Of a DNA stretch of 64,000 nt, positions 7,848 to 15,784 are shown in pieces (position 1 is the first letter of the stretch; every line of letters starts with the position of its first letter). The DNA lies in the NCBI GenBank assembly GCA_036745275.1, contig DAIOGK010000002.1:1-64000 (forward strand), in the 5' to 3' direction. A program made the translations under genes and the position numbers. The stretch comes from JAIUNP01 sp020161975. GTDB lineage: Bacteria; Pseudomonadota; Alphaproteobacteria; Rhizobiales; Beijerinckiaceae. The notes beneath the pieces are model-generated. The model saw only the letters and a program-made list of their open reading frames with translations. It did not search any database and was not told the DNA's origin.

Positions 7848-8998
7848 CCGCCCATCATCCGCACAAAGCCGCGCGCACCCATTCGTGCCCCCTCGTCTTC
7901 CTGTGGCGGCAGAAGCTCAGGCACAATGACTCGCACCGCGAACACTTCGGCAAGAACACGCGGCAGATCGACCACCAAGACATCGGACATTCGAGCGACG
8001 TTCAACCGATCACGCAGCCAGTTGAGAAGATCGGCGGTGTGCTCGCTGGCTGGCGGCAGCGCATGCCCGAACCCTTCCGGCGGGTGCCGTATCGCGGGGG
8101 CAAACATCTGTGCCATAAGCTGCCGGGGTGCAGGGCGGGCGTAGTCCGTCGCCGGGTGATCATCACGCGCACCTGAGATCAGCGTCAGCCGGGTCTGGAT
8201 CGCCTCCAGAACGGCGGCAACAGCAGCCTTCTCAGCAACGGGATGGGCGCCGCTGCCCCCGGAGATAGCCCGCAGCGGAACCTGGGAAGCGTCGGCATAT
8301 ATTCGATCGCAGATCAGCGCTTCATAGGCCGGAATGCCTATATCTGTCGTGATGTCGAACAGTTTCAGAGCCACATCGGCAGCTTCCAGCCGATGGAGAA
8401 GCGTTGCCATCGCCTCCGACCGGAAGGCAGCGGGATCGACAGCCCGCGCGGTCCGCCGCTCTGGATCGGAAAGCGAGGCCAGGGCGAGCGCATCGCGGTC
8501 TATCAGCTCCAGCAACGCGTGGCAGATAGCGAAATCGCGGCAATCCGCTGCGGCCAGCCCGTCCGTCGTCTGCCGGAAATAGGCGGTACGCCGGGCATCC
8601 GGCAACGTGGTGTCGAACGTCACTAGCTCCAGCGGCACATGCACGCACAGTCCCTGCCAGAGGTCGTGACCCGCAACCCAGTGAATATCTTCCGGCGCAA
8701 GGCCGATCCCCGCGCGCGCGCGAAGACAGCGGCCAAGGTCAAGAAAACGGCCCTGTCGGCGCCGCACATCTCCGGTGGTGAACACCGGCAGATGGCGAGC
8801 GGCAGCCTCCGCCGCCGCATGTTCGGTCGCCTCCATGCGGGCGCCAAGATGCGCCCGCTCCCGCGTTAACCCCTTGCCTTGCGTAGTGCTGAGTCCAAGG
8901 GACTCAGGGCGGATTGCGGTGAATACCGGCACACCGATCCGGTCAAGACCGGTTATCTCCGCAACGCGCGTCCAGGGCAGGCTTTTAATTCGAGTCAC
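7841..8998 (-). CDS. ycaO: YcaO-domain protein (TfuA-associated type)
   Basis: This 385-aa YcaO enzyme would use ATP to phosphorylate a peptide backbone amide and allow replacement of oxygen by sulfur, or ring closure. Typical segments are LDRIGVPVFTAIRPES near the start, GKGLTRERAHLGARMEATE (ATP-binding Glu residues), ALLELIDRDALAL, SGGSGAHPVAEKAAVAAVLEA, TRLTLISGARDD and VRVIVPELLP. The C-terminus lacks the PxPxP tail of azoline-forming YcaOs, and no E1-like or dehydrogenase gene is adjacent, which points to a TfuA-dependent thioamidation type. The start is GTG 8998, overlapping the upstream 143-aa gene by 14 bp; its ribosome site is weak, so coupled translation is likely. Confidence 0.9.
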   Translation of the reverse strand: MTRIKSLPWTRVAEITGLDRIGVPVFTAIRPESLGLSTTQGKGLTRERAHLGARMEATEHAAAEAAARHLPVFTTGDVRRRQGRFLDLGRCLRARAGIGLAPEDIHWVAGHDLWQGLCVHVPLELVTFDTTLPDARRTAYFRQTTDGLAAADCRDFAICHALLELIDRDALALASLSDPERRTARAVDPAAFRSEAMATLLHRLEAADVALKLFDITTDIGIPAYEALICDRIYADASQVPLRAISGGSGAHPVAEKAAVAAVLEAIQTRLTLISGARDDHPATDYARPAPRQLMAQMFAPAIRHPPEGFGHALPPASEHTADLLNWLRDRLNVARMSDVLVVDLPRVLAEVFAVRVIVPELLPPQEDEGARMGARGFVRMMGGW

Positions 8999-9416
8999 CC
9001 TTTACAGGCTCTATGCCGCCGGTTTCGGATTCCTTCGTTTCGATGCTGCGCGAATCCCGCAGGGCCATCAGCGCTCCTTTGCCTGACATCGCTAGTCGAA
9101 CACGCTGATGGAGACTGATAGGCCGCTTATTAAGGATTTCCTGGATGACTGAAATACGACCAGTAATATGCGCCCCGCCAAGGGCCCCCTCTTTGTACAA
9201 TGCATCAATGTCGTCGCTGTTCAGGCACTCGACAATTTTCGAATCGCAGGTCCGCTCTAGCTTGCCGCCAACAATCTCTTCCTTGAAGTTGATCCGGACG
9301 CAGAAAATATACCTGTTCATGGGGTGATCGTCGTTTTCGAGAGACTGGCCAAACCCTCCGAGCCAAATATGGACATAATCCTCTGTAACGCTGGTCACTG
9401 TGCCGTTCTCACTCAC
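8985..9416 (-). CDS. unknown 143-aa protein coupled to ycaO
   Basis: I do not recognise this protein. It has no signal peptide or membrane segment. The N-terminal part is beta-like (VTEDYVHIWLGGFG, NRYIFCVRINFKEEIVGGKL), the middle has two cysteines (RTCDSKIVECL), and the C-terminus is charged with serines and threonines (SRSIETKESETGG). It starts with GTG at 9416 behind a strong GGAGGGG site, 14 bp after the regulator gene, and its stop lies inside ycaO. That makes it the best-placed candidate for a YcaO substrate or leader-binding partner. At 143 aa it is long for a RiPP precursor. Confidence 0.7.
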   Translation of the reverse strand: MSENGTVTSVTEDYVHIWLGGFGQSLENDDHPMNRYIFCVRINFKEEIVGGKLERTCDSKIVECLNSDDIDALYKEGALGGAHITGRISVIQEILNKRPISLHQRVRLAMSGKGALMALRDSRSIETKESETGGIEPVKGDSN

Positions 9417-9430
9417 TATCTTCCCCTCCG

Positions 9431-11434
9431 TTATGTGAACCCCGCCTTCCGCAATCCGTCGGCGTAGTGGTCCGTTTCTTCCCGGCGACGATTTGGGACC
9501 ATCTGTGTCCAGCCGTCAACCGAGAATTCCGGGTAAAGCGCCTTCACCTTGGCAGAATAGGCTTGCGCCAGTTCTTTTTCACCCATTTGAGCTAAAGATG
9601 CAGCCAGTAATTTCCATGCACTTGTGTCGTCCCGCATCAAACGTGTGGTCCGGACAGCTTCGCTGTATTGCCTGAGCTGGTACTGGATACTTGCCACCGA
9701 CCACACCCAATAGTCGGCGCAGAGCGGGTTAAGATCGTAGGCCAGTTGCATCACATCAATACCGGCGGCGCTGTCACCGGCATGGGACAGCGCATCGCCA
9801 TAATCCATCAGCAGATCGGAATGGTGCGGGTTCAAAACGCGCGCCTGTTCGTAATAGCCGAGGCTTGAATCGTGATCGCGCAGAAAAAGGCTGGTAAAGC
9901 CCAGTTCACGCAGGCCACGTGCATCATCGGGGTCTGCGGCAACTGCCTGCTGGCCATGACGGAGGGCATCGTTGAGAAGCGTCCGATCCTGCTGCCCCCG
10001 CGTCAGCCACTCCAGAGTATGCGCCCGCGCGAGTCCGCTCCAGGCGGGCGCGTAAGTGCGATCCTCGTTAAGGGCAGCTGAAAAATGCTTTGTTGCCCGC
10101 GTGACAGAGCCAAGGGTTACCTGCTCCAGTTCGGCTTGCCCCAATAGACAATGCCAATAGGCATTCATGTTCTGCGACGCGAGGGCGATCCGGCGCTCTT
10201 CCCGATCAATGACGGCTGCCAGCGCCTGCGCAATCCGGCGTGCGATACGCAGAAGATCGGCATGCTGCGTATTATCCAGTCCGAATTCATCGGACCAGAC
10301 CATCATCTGGCTACGCGCATCCACCAGCGCGCATGTGACGCGCGGACCACCGCGCGCGCCGGTCACACGCGAGGTGACAAGGTAATCGATCCGCAAGGCA
10401 TCGATATACTGCTGGCGACCTACCGCATCCTCCGGCACCTGCCGCATGGTGTAGGGTGCAACAACACCGAAACTGCGAAAGCGGCACAGAGCATGGGCGA
10501 CATCCTCCAGCAATCCCTCTGCAATCTGCCGGGCTTCGCTCTGGGCCGAGGCGGGCGCGGGCAGCATCAGCAATCGCGGGCCAGCCCGTGGCTTTGCAAA
10601 GTCGGTAGCGAAGGCAAAACGGTTGGCGGCGAAGGCCATCCCGAGACTGTGCGCCAGAGGGCGCGCCTCGGCCACCGACAATGGATGGAAAGCCTGGGCG
10701 GGAGCCGCCACATGCTCACTGGCGGAAATTTTCAATTTGATACTGATGGCAAGCTTTTGTGTCGCCAGTGACGGCTCCACATCAAATTCCTGTTCCAGCC
10801 GATCCCAGAGGCGCTCATAAATACGCAGGGCGGCAGAGACGTTGCCTGCCGCAGCCTCCCACTGCATCATGTACCGACACGCCGGTTCGTGTGTTGCATC
10901 CAGAGAGAGCAGGCACTCAGCCGCACGCCGGGCTTCGGATTTGCCCGCACCTGGCACCTCCATGACATCCTGAAGAATGGCAAGCTGCAGATTCCTGAAT
11001 TGGGCCCGTGTTTCCCGCACCCAGAGCGAAACAGGCTCGCTGACCCACTCAATGTCCTGAAGCAAGTCAGATTCTCTGAATGCACACGCAGCGTCAAACT
11101 GGAGTTCCCGGTCAGCATGCGGACGCCACAGCGCATCGATGTCCGTTTCAACCAAGGATAGATCGAGGGTTAGCTGGGAGTCATCGGCATGAAAACCCTG
11201 CCAGACGGTTCCGGCAGCAATATCCCGGACTTCTTTGATCGATTGCCGCAATGCCGCGCGCGCCGAGGCCTCGGCCTGATCCGGCCACAGCAGACCGCAG
11301 AGGCGTTCCCGCGAGAGTTGCCCCCCCGGGGACAGGGCCAACAAGGCCAGCAGCGCCTTGCTTTTCCGCCGCTTGAACTTCACCTTGCCCCTGACGGCAC
11401 TCGCTTGTTCGGCTCCGAGCAGCCGGAGCTTCAT
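9431..11434 (-). CDS. BTAD/SARP-type transcriptional regulator with TPR repeats
   Basis: This 667-aa cytoplasmic protein starts with an OmpR-like winged helix (KALLALLALSPGGQLSRERLCGLLWPD, about residues 20-60) followed by a BTAD helical domain to about residue 240 (ECLLSLDATHEPACRYMM, RLEQEFDVEPS). A TolB-like alpha/beta segment follows (about residues 290-420), then TPR repeats (AWSGLARAHTLEWL, DDARGLRELGFTSL, LLMDYGDALSHAGD). This layout is known from rhizobial SARP-like regulators. ATG 11434 is chosen because the DNA-binding domain starts right after it; an in-frame start at 11551 would add a basic non-homologous stretch. As first gene of the unit it probably controls the locus. Confidence 0.75.
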   Translation of the reverse strand: MKLRLLGAEQASAVRGKVKFKRRKSKALLALLALSPGGQLSRERLCGLLWPDQAEASARAALRQSIKEVRDIAAGTVWQGFHADDSQLTLDLSLVETDIDALWRPHADRELQFDAACAFRESDLLQDIEWVSEPVSLWVRETRAQFRNLQLAILQDVMEVPGAGKSEARRAAECLLSLDATHEPACRYMMQWEAAAGNVSAALRIYERLWDRLEQEFDVEPSLATQKLAISIKLKISASEHVAAPAQAFHPLSVAEARPLAHSLGMAFAANRFAFATDFAKPRAGPRLLMLPAPASAQSEARQIAEGLLEDVAHALCRFRSFGVVAPYTMRQVPEDAVGRQQYIDALRIDYLVTSRVTGARGGPRVTCALVDARSQMMVWSDEFGLDNTQHADLLRIARRIAQALAAVIDREERRIALASQNMNAYWHCLLGQAELEQVTLGSVTRATKHFSAALNEDRTYAPAWSGLARAHTLEWLTRGQQDRTLLNDALRHGQQAVAADPDDARGLRELGFTSLFLRDHDSSLGYYEQARVLNPHHSDLLMDYGDALSHAGDSAAGIDVMQLAYDLNPLCADYWVWSVASIQYQLRQYSEAVRTTRLMRDDTSAWKLLAASLAQMGEKELAQAYSAKVKALYPEFSVDGWTQMVPNRRREETDHYADGLRKAGFT

Positions 11435-11548
11435 TTTTGCTTTGCTCAAACGAGCTTCAGGTCGGTTCAATTGATTTCCCTGCTCTCGGACTAGGGCGAA
11501 AACCCATAAAGGTGCCTTTGGGATTCCCTTTCGGTGTGCTGCGTGATT

Positions 11549-11570
11549 CAAGCTCCTTTTCAGGAGCTTG
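11549..11570 (+). promoter_or_regulatory. hairpin sequestering the ribosome site of the IS5-like transposase
   Basis: A perfect 9-bp inverted repeat (CAAGCTCCT at 11549-11557 and AGGAGCTTG at 11562-11570) has a 4-nt loop. The right arm holds AGGAG, 7-8 nt before the transposase ATG at 11574. Transcripts entering from outside would fold and hide the ribosome site. This is a known way for insertion sequences to avoid activation by read-through. Confidence 0.5.
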
Positions 11571-11573
11571 TCG

Positions 11574-11786
11574 ATGGGCCGCTACGATCTGACAGAGAAG
11601 GAATGGCAGGCGATCCAGCCGCACCTGCCGAACAAACCGCGCGGGGTGCCGCGCGTTGATGATCGGCGGGTTCTGAACGGGATTTTCTGGGTGCTGCGGT
11701 CAGGCGCGTTCTGGTCCGATCTGCCGGAGCGGTATGGGCCGCCGACGACGATCTACAACTCTGGGTCGCCTGATATGGTGACGTGA
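11574..11786 (+). pseudogene. N-terminal remnant of an IS5-family (IS427-like) transposase
   Basis: The first 60 or so codons read GRYDLTEKEWQAIQPHLP, RVLNGIFWVLRSGAFWSDLPERYG and PPTTIYN, the standard N-terminal DUF4096-like segment of IS5-group transposases. After TTIYN the homology stops abruptly and a short foreign tail (SGSPDMVT) leads to a stop. The DDE catalytic domain is absent. The break near 11763 abuts a PQQ-dehydrogenase fragment, so the element was deleted from its 3' side. Confidence 0.85.
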
Positions 11787-12112
11787 CGCGCTTCGATGGC
11801 AAGGAGGAGAACGAGGAGGATCAGAATACGCTGCTCTACACCGACGGCGTGGTCTATCATTGCTCGACGACGAACCGGGTGACGGCTCTCAAGGCAACGA
11901 CCGGGCAGATCCTGTGGCAATTCGATCCCAAGACGGTGCAGCCCACCTGGAAGCGTTGCCGAACACTTGGCTATTTCGACCCTGGCCCGGGCGATTCCTG
12001 CGGCAGGCGCATCGTGATGACCACGGTGGACCGTCGCCTGATCGAACTTCGCGTTTCCGACGGAAAGCCCTGCGAGAGCTTCGGCGTGAACGGCGTCGTG
12101 GACTTTATTCGC
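11783..12112 (+). pseudogene. internal fragment of a PQQ-dependent (quinoprotein) dehydrogenase
   Basis: An open frame of about 108 codons reads YTDGVVYHCSTTNRVTALKATTG, QILWQFDPKT, CRTLGYFDPGPGDSCG, RIVMTTVDRRLIELRVSDGK and CESFGVNGVVD. This is a stretch of the beta-propeller of membrane quinoprotein glucose dehydrogenase-type enzymes. Both ends are missing: it starts at the transposase remnant and runs into the 3' end of the Crp/Fnr gene. The original enzyme oxidises sugars in the periplasm; this copy cannot. Confidence 0.75.
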
Positions 12113-12803
12113 CTGCGTTGTCGATCAGGTCACTGGGCGCTGCCAACCGGCACAGCGCGGCCGTGTCCTTAAGGACAATCGAGCGGCCCGAGACCGCCAC
12201 GCCATAGGAACGAAGGGTCACGAATGTCCGTGACAAGACTTCCGGCGCCATGCCGAGCCGGCTCGCCAGAACCCTTTTTTCAAACGGCATCTCGAACCGG
12301 CCATGCGATCTGCACTCCTCATTCTGCCGGATCAGCCAGGCCGCAGTGCGCTCGATGGTTGTCCGCAATTTCTGGTTCTTCAGCTCCTTGACGACATCCC
12401 GGAACGCATTCGCCTGTTCCTGAACGATCACTTTCGCAAAGGCAGACGACTGCTCGACCAGCCGCCGCACATTCTTCGCAGGGATCAGGAGAATGCGGGA
12501 TGGACAGAGCAGACGCGCCGATTTCAGATATGGCCGGTCGAGCATCACTGCCGCCAGAATAAACAGGGATTGCGGGCCAATCACCGCGATCGTGTTCTCG
12601 CGGTCGCGGTATCGGGCAAAAAGTTCGACCTGTCCCTGCACCAGCACATGAAGGAAATCCGGCGTATCGCCTTCGCGGATCAGTTCAAGATGCTGCGGGA
12701 ACATCTGCAGATAACCGCCCTGCAGCAACCGTCCCGCATCATCGTCGCCAAGCCCTTTCAACAGGCTGACCTGCCGGGCGACCTCTACCTCTGCCTCTCG
12801 CAT
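12105..12803 (-). CDS. Crp/Fnr-family transcriptional regulator
   Basis: This 232-aa protein has a cyclic-nucleotide-binding-like beta barrel (LIREGDTPDFLHVLVQGQVELFARYRDRE, about residues 40-70), a long dimerisation helix, and a C-terminal winged helix (PFEKRVLASRLGMAPEVLSRTFVTLRSYGV). There is no N-terminal FNR cysteine cluster, so it is not a canonical 4Fe-4S oxygen sensor and looks more like the DNR/NarR branch, which responds to NO or nitrogen oxides. It is divergent from narK, with an FNR-like box 35-48 bp upstream of its own start. It likely controls the nar operon; the ligand is not readable from sequence. Confidence 0.82.
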   Translation of the reverse strand: MREAEVEVARQVSLLKGLGDDDAGRLLQGGYLQMFPQHLELIREGDTPDFLHVLVQGQVELFARYRDRENTIAVIGPQSLFILAAVMLDRPYLKSARLLCPSRILLIPAKNVRRLVEQSSAFAKVIVQEQANAFRDVVKELKNQKLRTTIERTAAWLIRQNEECRSHGRFEMPFEKRVLASRLGMAPEVLSRTFVTLRSYGVAVSGRSIVLKDTAALCRLAAPSDLIDNAGE

Positions 12804-12837
12804 CGCACGTCCTCACTCCCCGTAGATAATTCTATAA

Positions 12838-12851
12838 TTGATATTCATCAT
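12838..12851. promoter_or_regulatory. FNR-like box near the Crp/Fnr gene
   Basis: TTGATATTCATCAT matches the TTGAT-N4-ATCAA consensus at 9 of 10 positions. It lies 35-48 bp upstream of the ATG (12803) of the regulator gene and suggests autoregulation or control by FNR. Confidence 0.5.
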
Positions 12852-12953
12852 TCTAGCAATTGACATTAAAAAGATGCCTATTTGCCGGCTGTAGCATCAT
12901 CACCGGACAATGATCGCGACGAGGCTTGAAAATGCCCAGGGGCGGCGCTCGGG

Positions 12954-12967
12954 TTGATGCGGATCAA
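12954..12967. promoter_or_regulatory. perfect FNR/DNR-type box upstream of narK
   Basis: TTGATGCGGATCAA is an exact TTGAT-N4-ATCAA palindrome centred at 12960.5. If it works as a class II activator site (centre at -41.5), transcription would begin near 13002. That is 16 nt before ATG 13018 and downstream of the GTG at 12988, so it argues for the later start of narK. One of the two Crp/Fnr proteins encoded at the ends of the nar unit is the obvious candidate to bind it. Confidence 0.8.
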
Positions 12968-13017
12968 GAACGGCGCGCCCCGAGACTGTGAAATGCCCGC
13001 AACCAACGGGGTTTCGC

Positions 13018-15753
13018 ATGGTCAGGGATACGGTTTCGTCGTGGCGGCAACAGACCGCTCTGTGGATGTCGACCTACGCATTCACGGTATGCTTTGCGGT
13101 CTGGACGATCTTTTCAATCATTGGCATCCAGATTCAGAAGGATCTTGGCCTGACGGAAACCCAGTTTGGCCTGCTCGCCGGTACGCCGATCCTGACGGGC
13201 TCCCTGATCCGGCTGATCCTTGGAATCTGGGCCGACCAGTTCGGCGGTCGCGTCGTGATGACCCTGACGATGCTCGCGGCAGCGGTGATGACCGCGCTCT
13301 TGACCCTTGCCCACAGCTACCCAACCTTCCTGCTGGCAGCGCTCGGTGTCGGGATTGCCGGCGGCACGTTCTCCGTCGGCGTTGTTTATGTCGCCAAGTG
13401 GTTTCCGAAGGACAAGCAGGGTACGGCGCTCGGCATTTTCGGCGCGGGCAACGTCGGCGCGGCGGTGACCAAGTTCGCGGCCCCCACGGTCATGGTTTCC
13501 TATGGCTGGCAAACCGTTGCCATTGTGTGGGCCGCCGCGCTGGCGATCACAGCGGTCCTGTTTTTTGTCACGACCAGCGACGACCCCGATCTTGTCGGCA
13601 GAAAGGCCTCGGGTGCGGCGCATGAATCGCTGTCGGCCATGCTGGAGCCGCTCAAGAACGTTCAGGTTTGGCGCTTCTCGCTCTACTACTTTTTCGTCTT
13701 CGGTGCGTTTGTGGCGCTTGCGCTGTGGTTGCCGAAGTACCTGATCGGCGTCTATGGCCTCGACATCCAGACCGCCGGCATGATCGGAGCGGCCTATTCG
13801 ATCCCGGCCTCGGTTTTCCGGGCCTATGGCGGGCATCTGTCCGACAAGTATGGCGCCCGCCGGATCATGTACTGGACGTTCATTGTCTCGGTCGTCTGCA
13901 CCTTCCTGCTCTCCTACCCGCCGACGACCTATACGATCGAAGGCATTCGCGGCCCGGTGACGTTCTCGGCGCGGACAACCCTGCCGGTCTTCATCGCCAT
14001 TGCTTTCGTCCTCGGCTTCTTCATGAGCCTGGGCAAGGCGGCGGTCTACAAGCATATTCCGGTGTATTATCCGATGCGCGTCGGCGCGGTTGGCGGTGTG
14101 GTGGGTCTGGTCGGCGGCATCGGCGGTTTCATCCTGCCGATCGTTTTCGGCCTGCTCAATGATCTGACGGGCGTGTGGCAAAGCTGCTTCTGGCTGCTCT
14201 TCCTGATTGCCGGCACCTCGCTGATCTGGATGCATCTGGCCGTGCTGCACATGCAGTCCGAGGCGGCCGCCGCCGGGCTCGCCATCAACCGCCTCCCGGA
14301 ACTGCCGGAAATGCAGCCCCTGCATGGCAAGGAGCACATCGGCGCCCTAGCCGGCAAAGGGGCCATTCAGGACTGGCGGCCCGAAGATCCCCTGTTCTGG
14401 GAGACGACCGGGCGCGCCATTGCCCGTCGCAATCTCTGGCTTTCGATCCCGGCGCTTTTGTTGTCGTTTGCCGTCTGGATGGTTTGGTCGGTCGTCGTCG
14501 CCAAGCTTCCGGCGGTCGGCTTCCGCTTCAGTAACGATCAGTTGTTCTGGCTGGCATCCGTTCCGGGCGTGTCCGGCGCGACCTTGCGCATCTTCTACAG
14601 TTTCATGCCGGCCATGTTCGGCGGTCGTCTCTGGACGACGGTATCGACATGGTCGCTGATGGTGCCTGCCCTTGGCATCGGCCTTGCCGTCCAGAATCCT
14701 GAGACGCCCTACTGGATCTTCCTGCTGCTGGCCCTGCTCTGCGGCTTCGGCGGCGGTAATTTTGCCTCGTCGATGGCGAATATTTCCTTCTTCTTTCCAA
14801 AGCGGGAGAAGGGCAATGCGCTGGCACTCAACGCCGGTCTGGGCAACCTCGGCGTGTCCGTCGTGCAATTCGTGGTGCCGATCGCGATCACGGCGGGTGT
14901 GTTCGGCTGGCTCGGCGGCCCGGCCCAGACCTCTGCGCAGGGTACGCCTGTCTGGCTCCAGAACGCCGGCTACGTCTTTGTGCCCTTCGTGGCCGCATCG
15001 GCTTTCGCGGCCTGGTTCGGCATGAGCGACATCGCCAGCATGAAATCCTCCTTTGCGGATCAGGCGGTGATCTTCCGCAGGTCGCACAACTGGATCATGT
15101 GCTGGCTCTATACCGGCACCTTCGGCTCGTTCATCGGCTTTTCCGCGGCATTCCCGCTCCTGTCGGAAATCCTGTTCCCGGACATCGATGCGCTCAAATT
15201 CGCCTTCCTCGGCCCATTGGTCGGAGCAGTCGCGCGGGCGACAGCCGGCAAACCGTCGGACCAATTTGGCGGCGGGCGGATCACGTTCTGGGTTTTCATT
15301 TCGATGTGCCTCGGCGTGTTCGGCATTCTCTACGCCATCAGCATCAAGGGCTCGGCGAGCGCCTACCCGGTCTTCTTTGCCAGCTTCCTCTTCATGTTTG
15401 CAGCAACGGGTGTCGGCAATGCCTCCACCTTCCAGATGATCCCCGCGATCATGCGTCAGGAAGTGGCGCGGCTGGAGCCTCATCTCACGGACGATGCCTT
15501 CGTCAAGCAGTCGGACAAGGAATCGGCGGCCATCATCGGCTTTACCTCGGCGGTGGCAGCTTATGGCGCGTTCTTCATTCCGAAGAGCTTTGGCAGTTCG
15601 ATTGCCACCACCGGCGGCCCCGAGGTCGCACTCTACGCCTTCCTGATCTTCTACATCAGCTGCATCGCCATCACCTGGTGGTTCTACACCCGTCGCGGGG
15701 CGCTGTTGCACGCCATCGAGCGGGGCACCCCCGCTGTTCCGCTCACTGCCTGA
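13018..15753 (+). CDS. narK: NarK1-NarK2 fusion nitrate/nitrite transporter
   Basis: This 911-aa inner-membrane protein contains two complete major-facilitator domains. The first (about residues 1-420) has FGLLAGTPILTGSLIRLILGIWADQFGGR and the nitrate signature region GNVGAAVTKFAAP. The second (about residues 460-905) has GFGGGNFASSMANISFFFPKREKGNALALNAGLGNLG. Such fusions, as in Paracoccus, combine a proton-linked nitrate importer (NarK1-like) with a nitrate/nitrite antiporter (NarK2-like), supplying nitrate to the cytoplasmic active site and removing nitrite. ATG 13018 is preferred over GTG 12988 on the position of the FNR-type box. narG follows after 31 bp. Confidence 0.93.
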   Translation: MVRDTVSSWRQQTALWMSTYAFTVCFAVWTIFSIIGIQIQKDLGLTETQFGLLAGTPILTGSLIRLILGIWADQFGGRVVMTLTMLAAAVMTALLTLAHSYPTFLLAALGVGIAGGTFSVGVVYVAKWFPKDKQGTALGIFGAGNVGAAVTKFAAPTVMVSYGWQTVAIVWAAALAITAVLFFVTTSDDPDLVGRKASGAAHESLSAMLEPLKNVQVWRFSLYYFFVFGAFVALALWLPKYLIGVYGLDIQTAGMIGAAYSIPASVFRAYGGHLSDKYGARRIMYWTFIVSVVCTFLLSYPPTTYTIEGIRGPVTFSARTTLPVFIAIAFVLGFFMSLGKAAVYKHIPVYYPMRVGAVGGVVGLVGGIGGFILPIVFGLLNDLTGVWQSCFWLLFLIAGTSLIWMHLAVLHMQSEAAAAGLAINRLPELPEMQPLHGKEHIGALAGKGAIQDWRPEDPLFWETTGRAIARRNLWLSIPALLLSFAVWMVWSVVVAKLPAVGFRFSNDQLFWLASVPGVSGATLRIFYSFMPAMFGGRLWTTVSTWSLMVPALGIGLAVQNPETPYWIFLLLALLCGFGGGNFASSMANISFFFPKREKGNALALNAGLGNLGVSVVQFVVPIAITAGVFGWLGGPAQTSAQGTPVWLQNAGYVFVPFVAASAFAAWFGMSDIASMKSSFADQAVIFRRSHNWIMCWLYTGTFGSFIGFSAAFPLLSEILFPDIDALKFAFLGPLVGAVARATAGKPSDQFGGGRITFWVFISMCLGVFGILYAISIKGSASAYPVFFASFLFMFAATGVGNASTFQMIPAIMRQEVARLEPHLTDDAFVKQSDKESAAIIGFTSAVAAYGAFFIPKSFGSSIATTGGPEVALYAFLIFYISCIAITWWFYTRRGALLHAIERGTPAVPLTA

Positions 15754-15784
15754 TTGCCTGCCATTTGCTTCACGGAGCCAAGAG

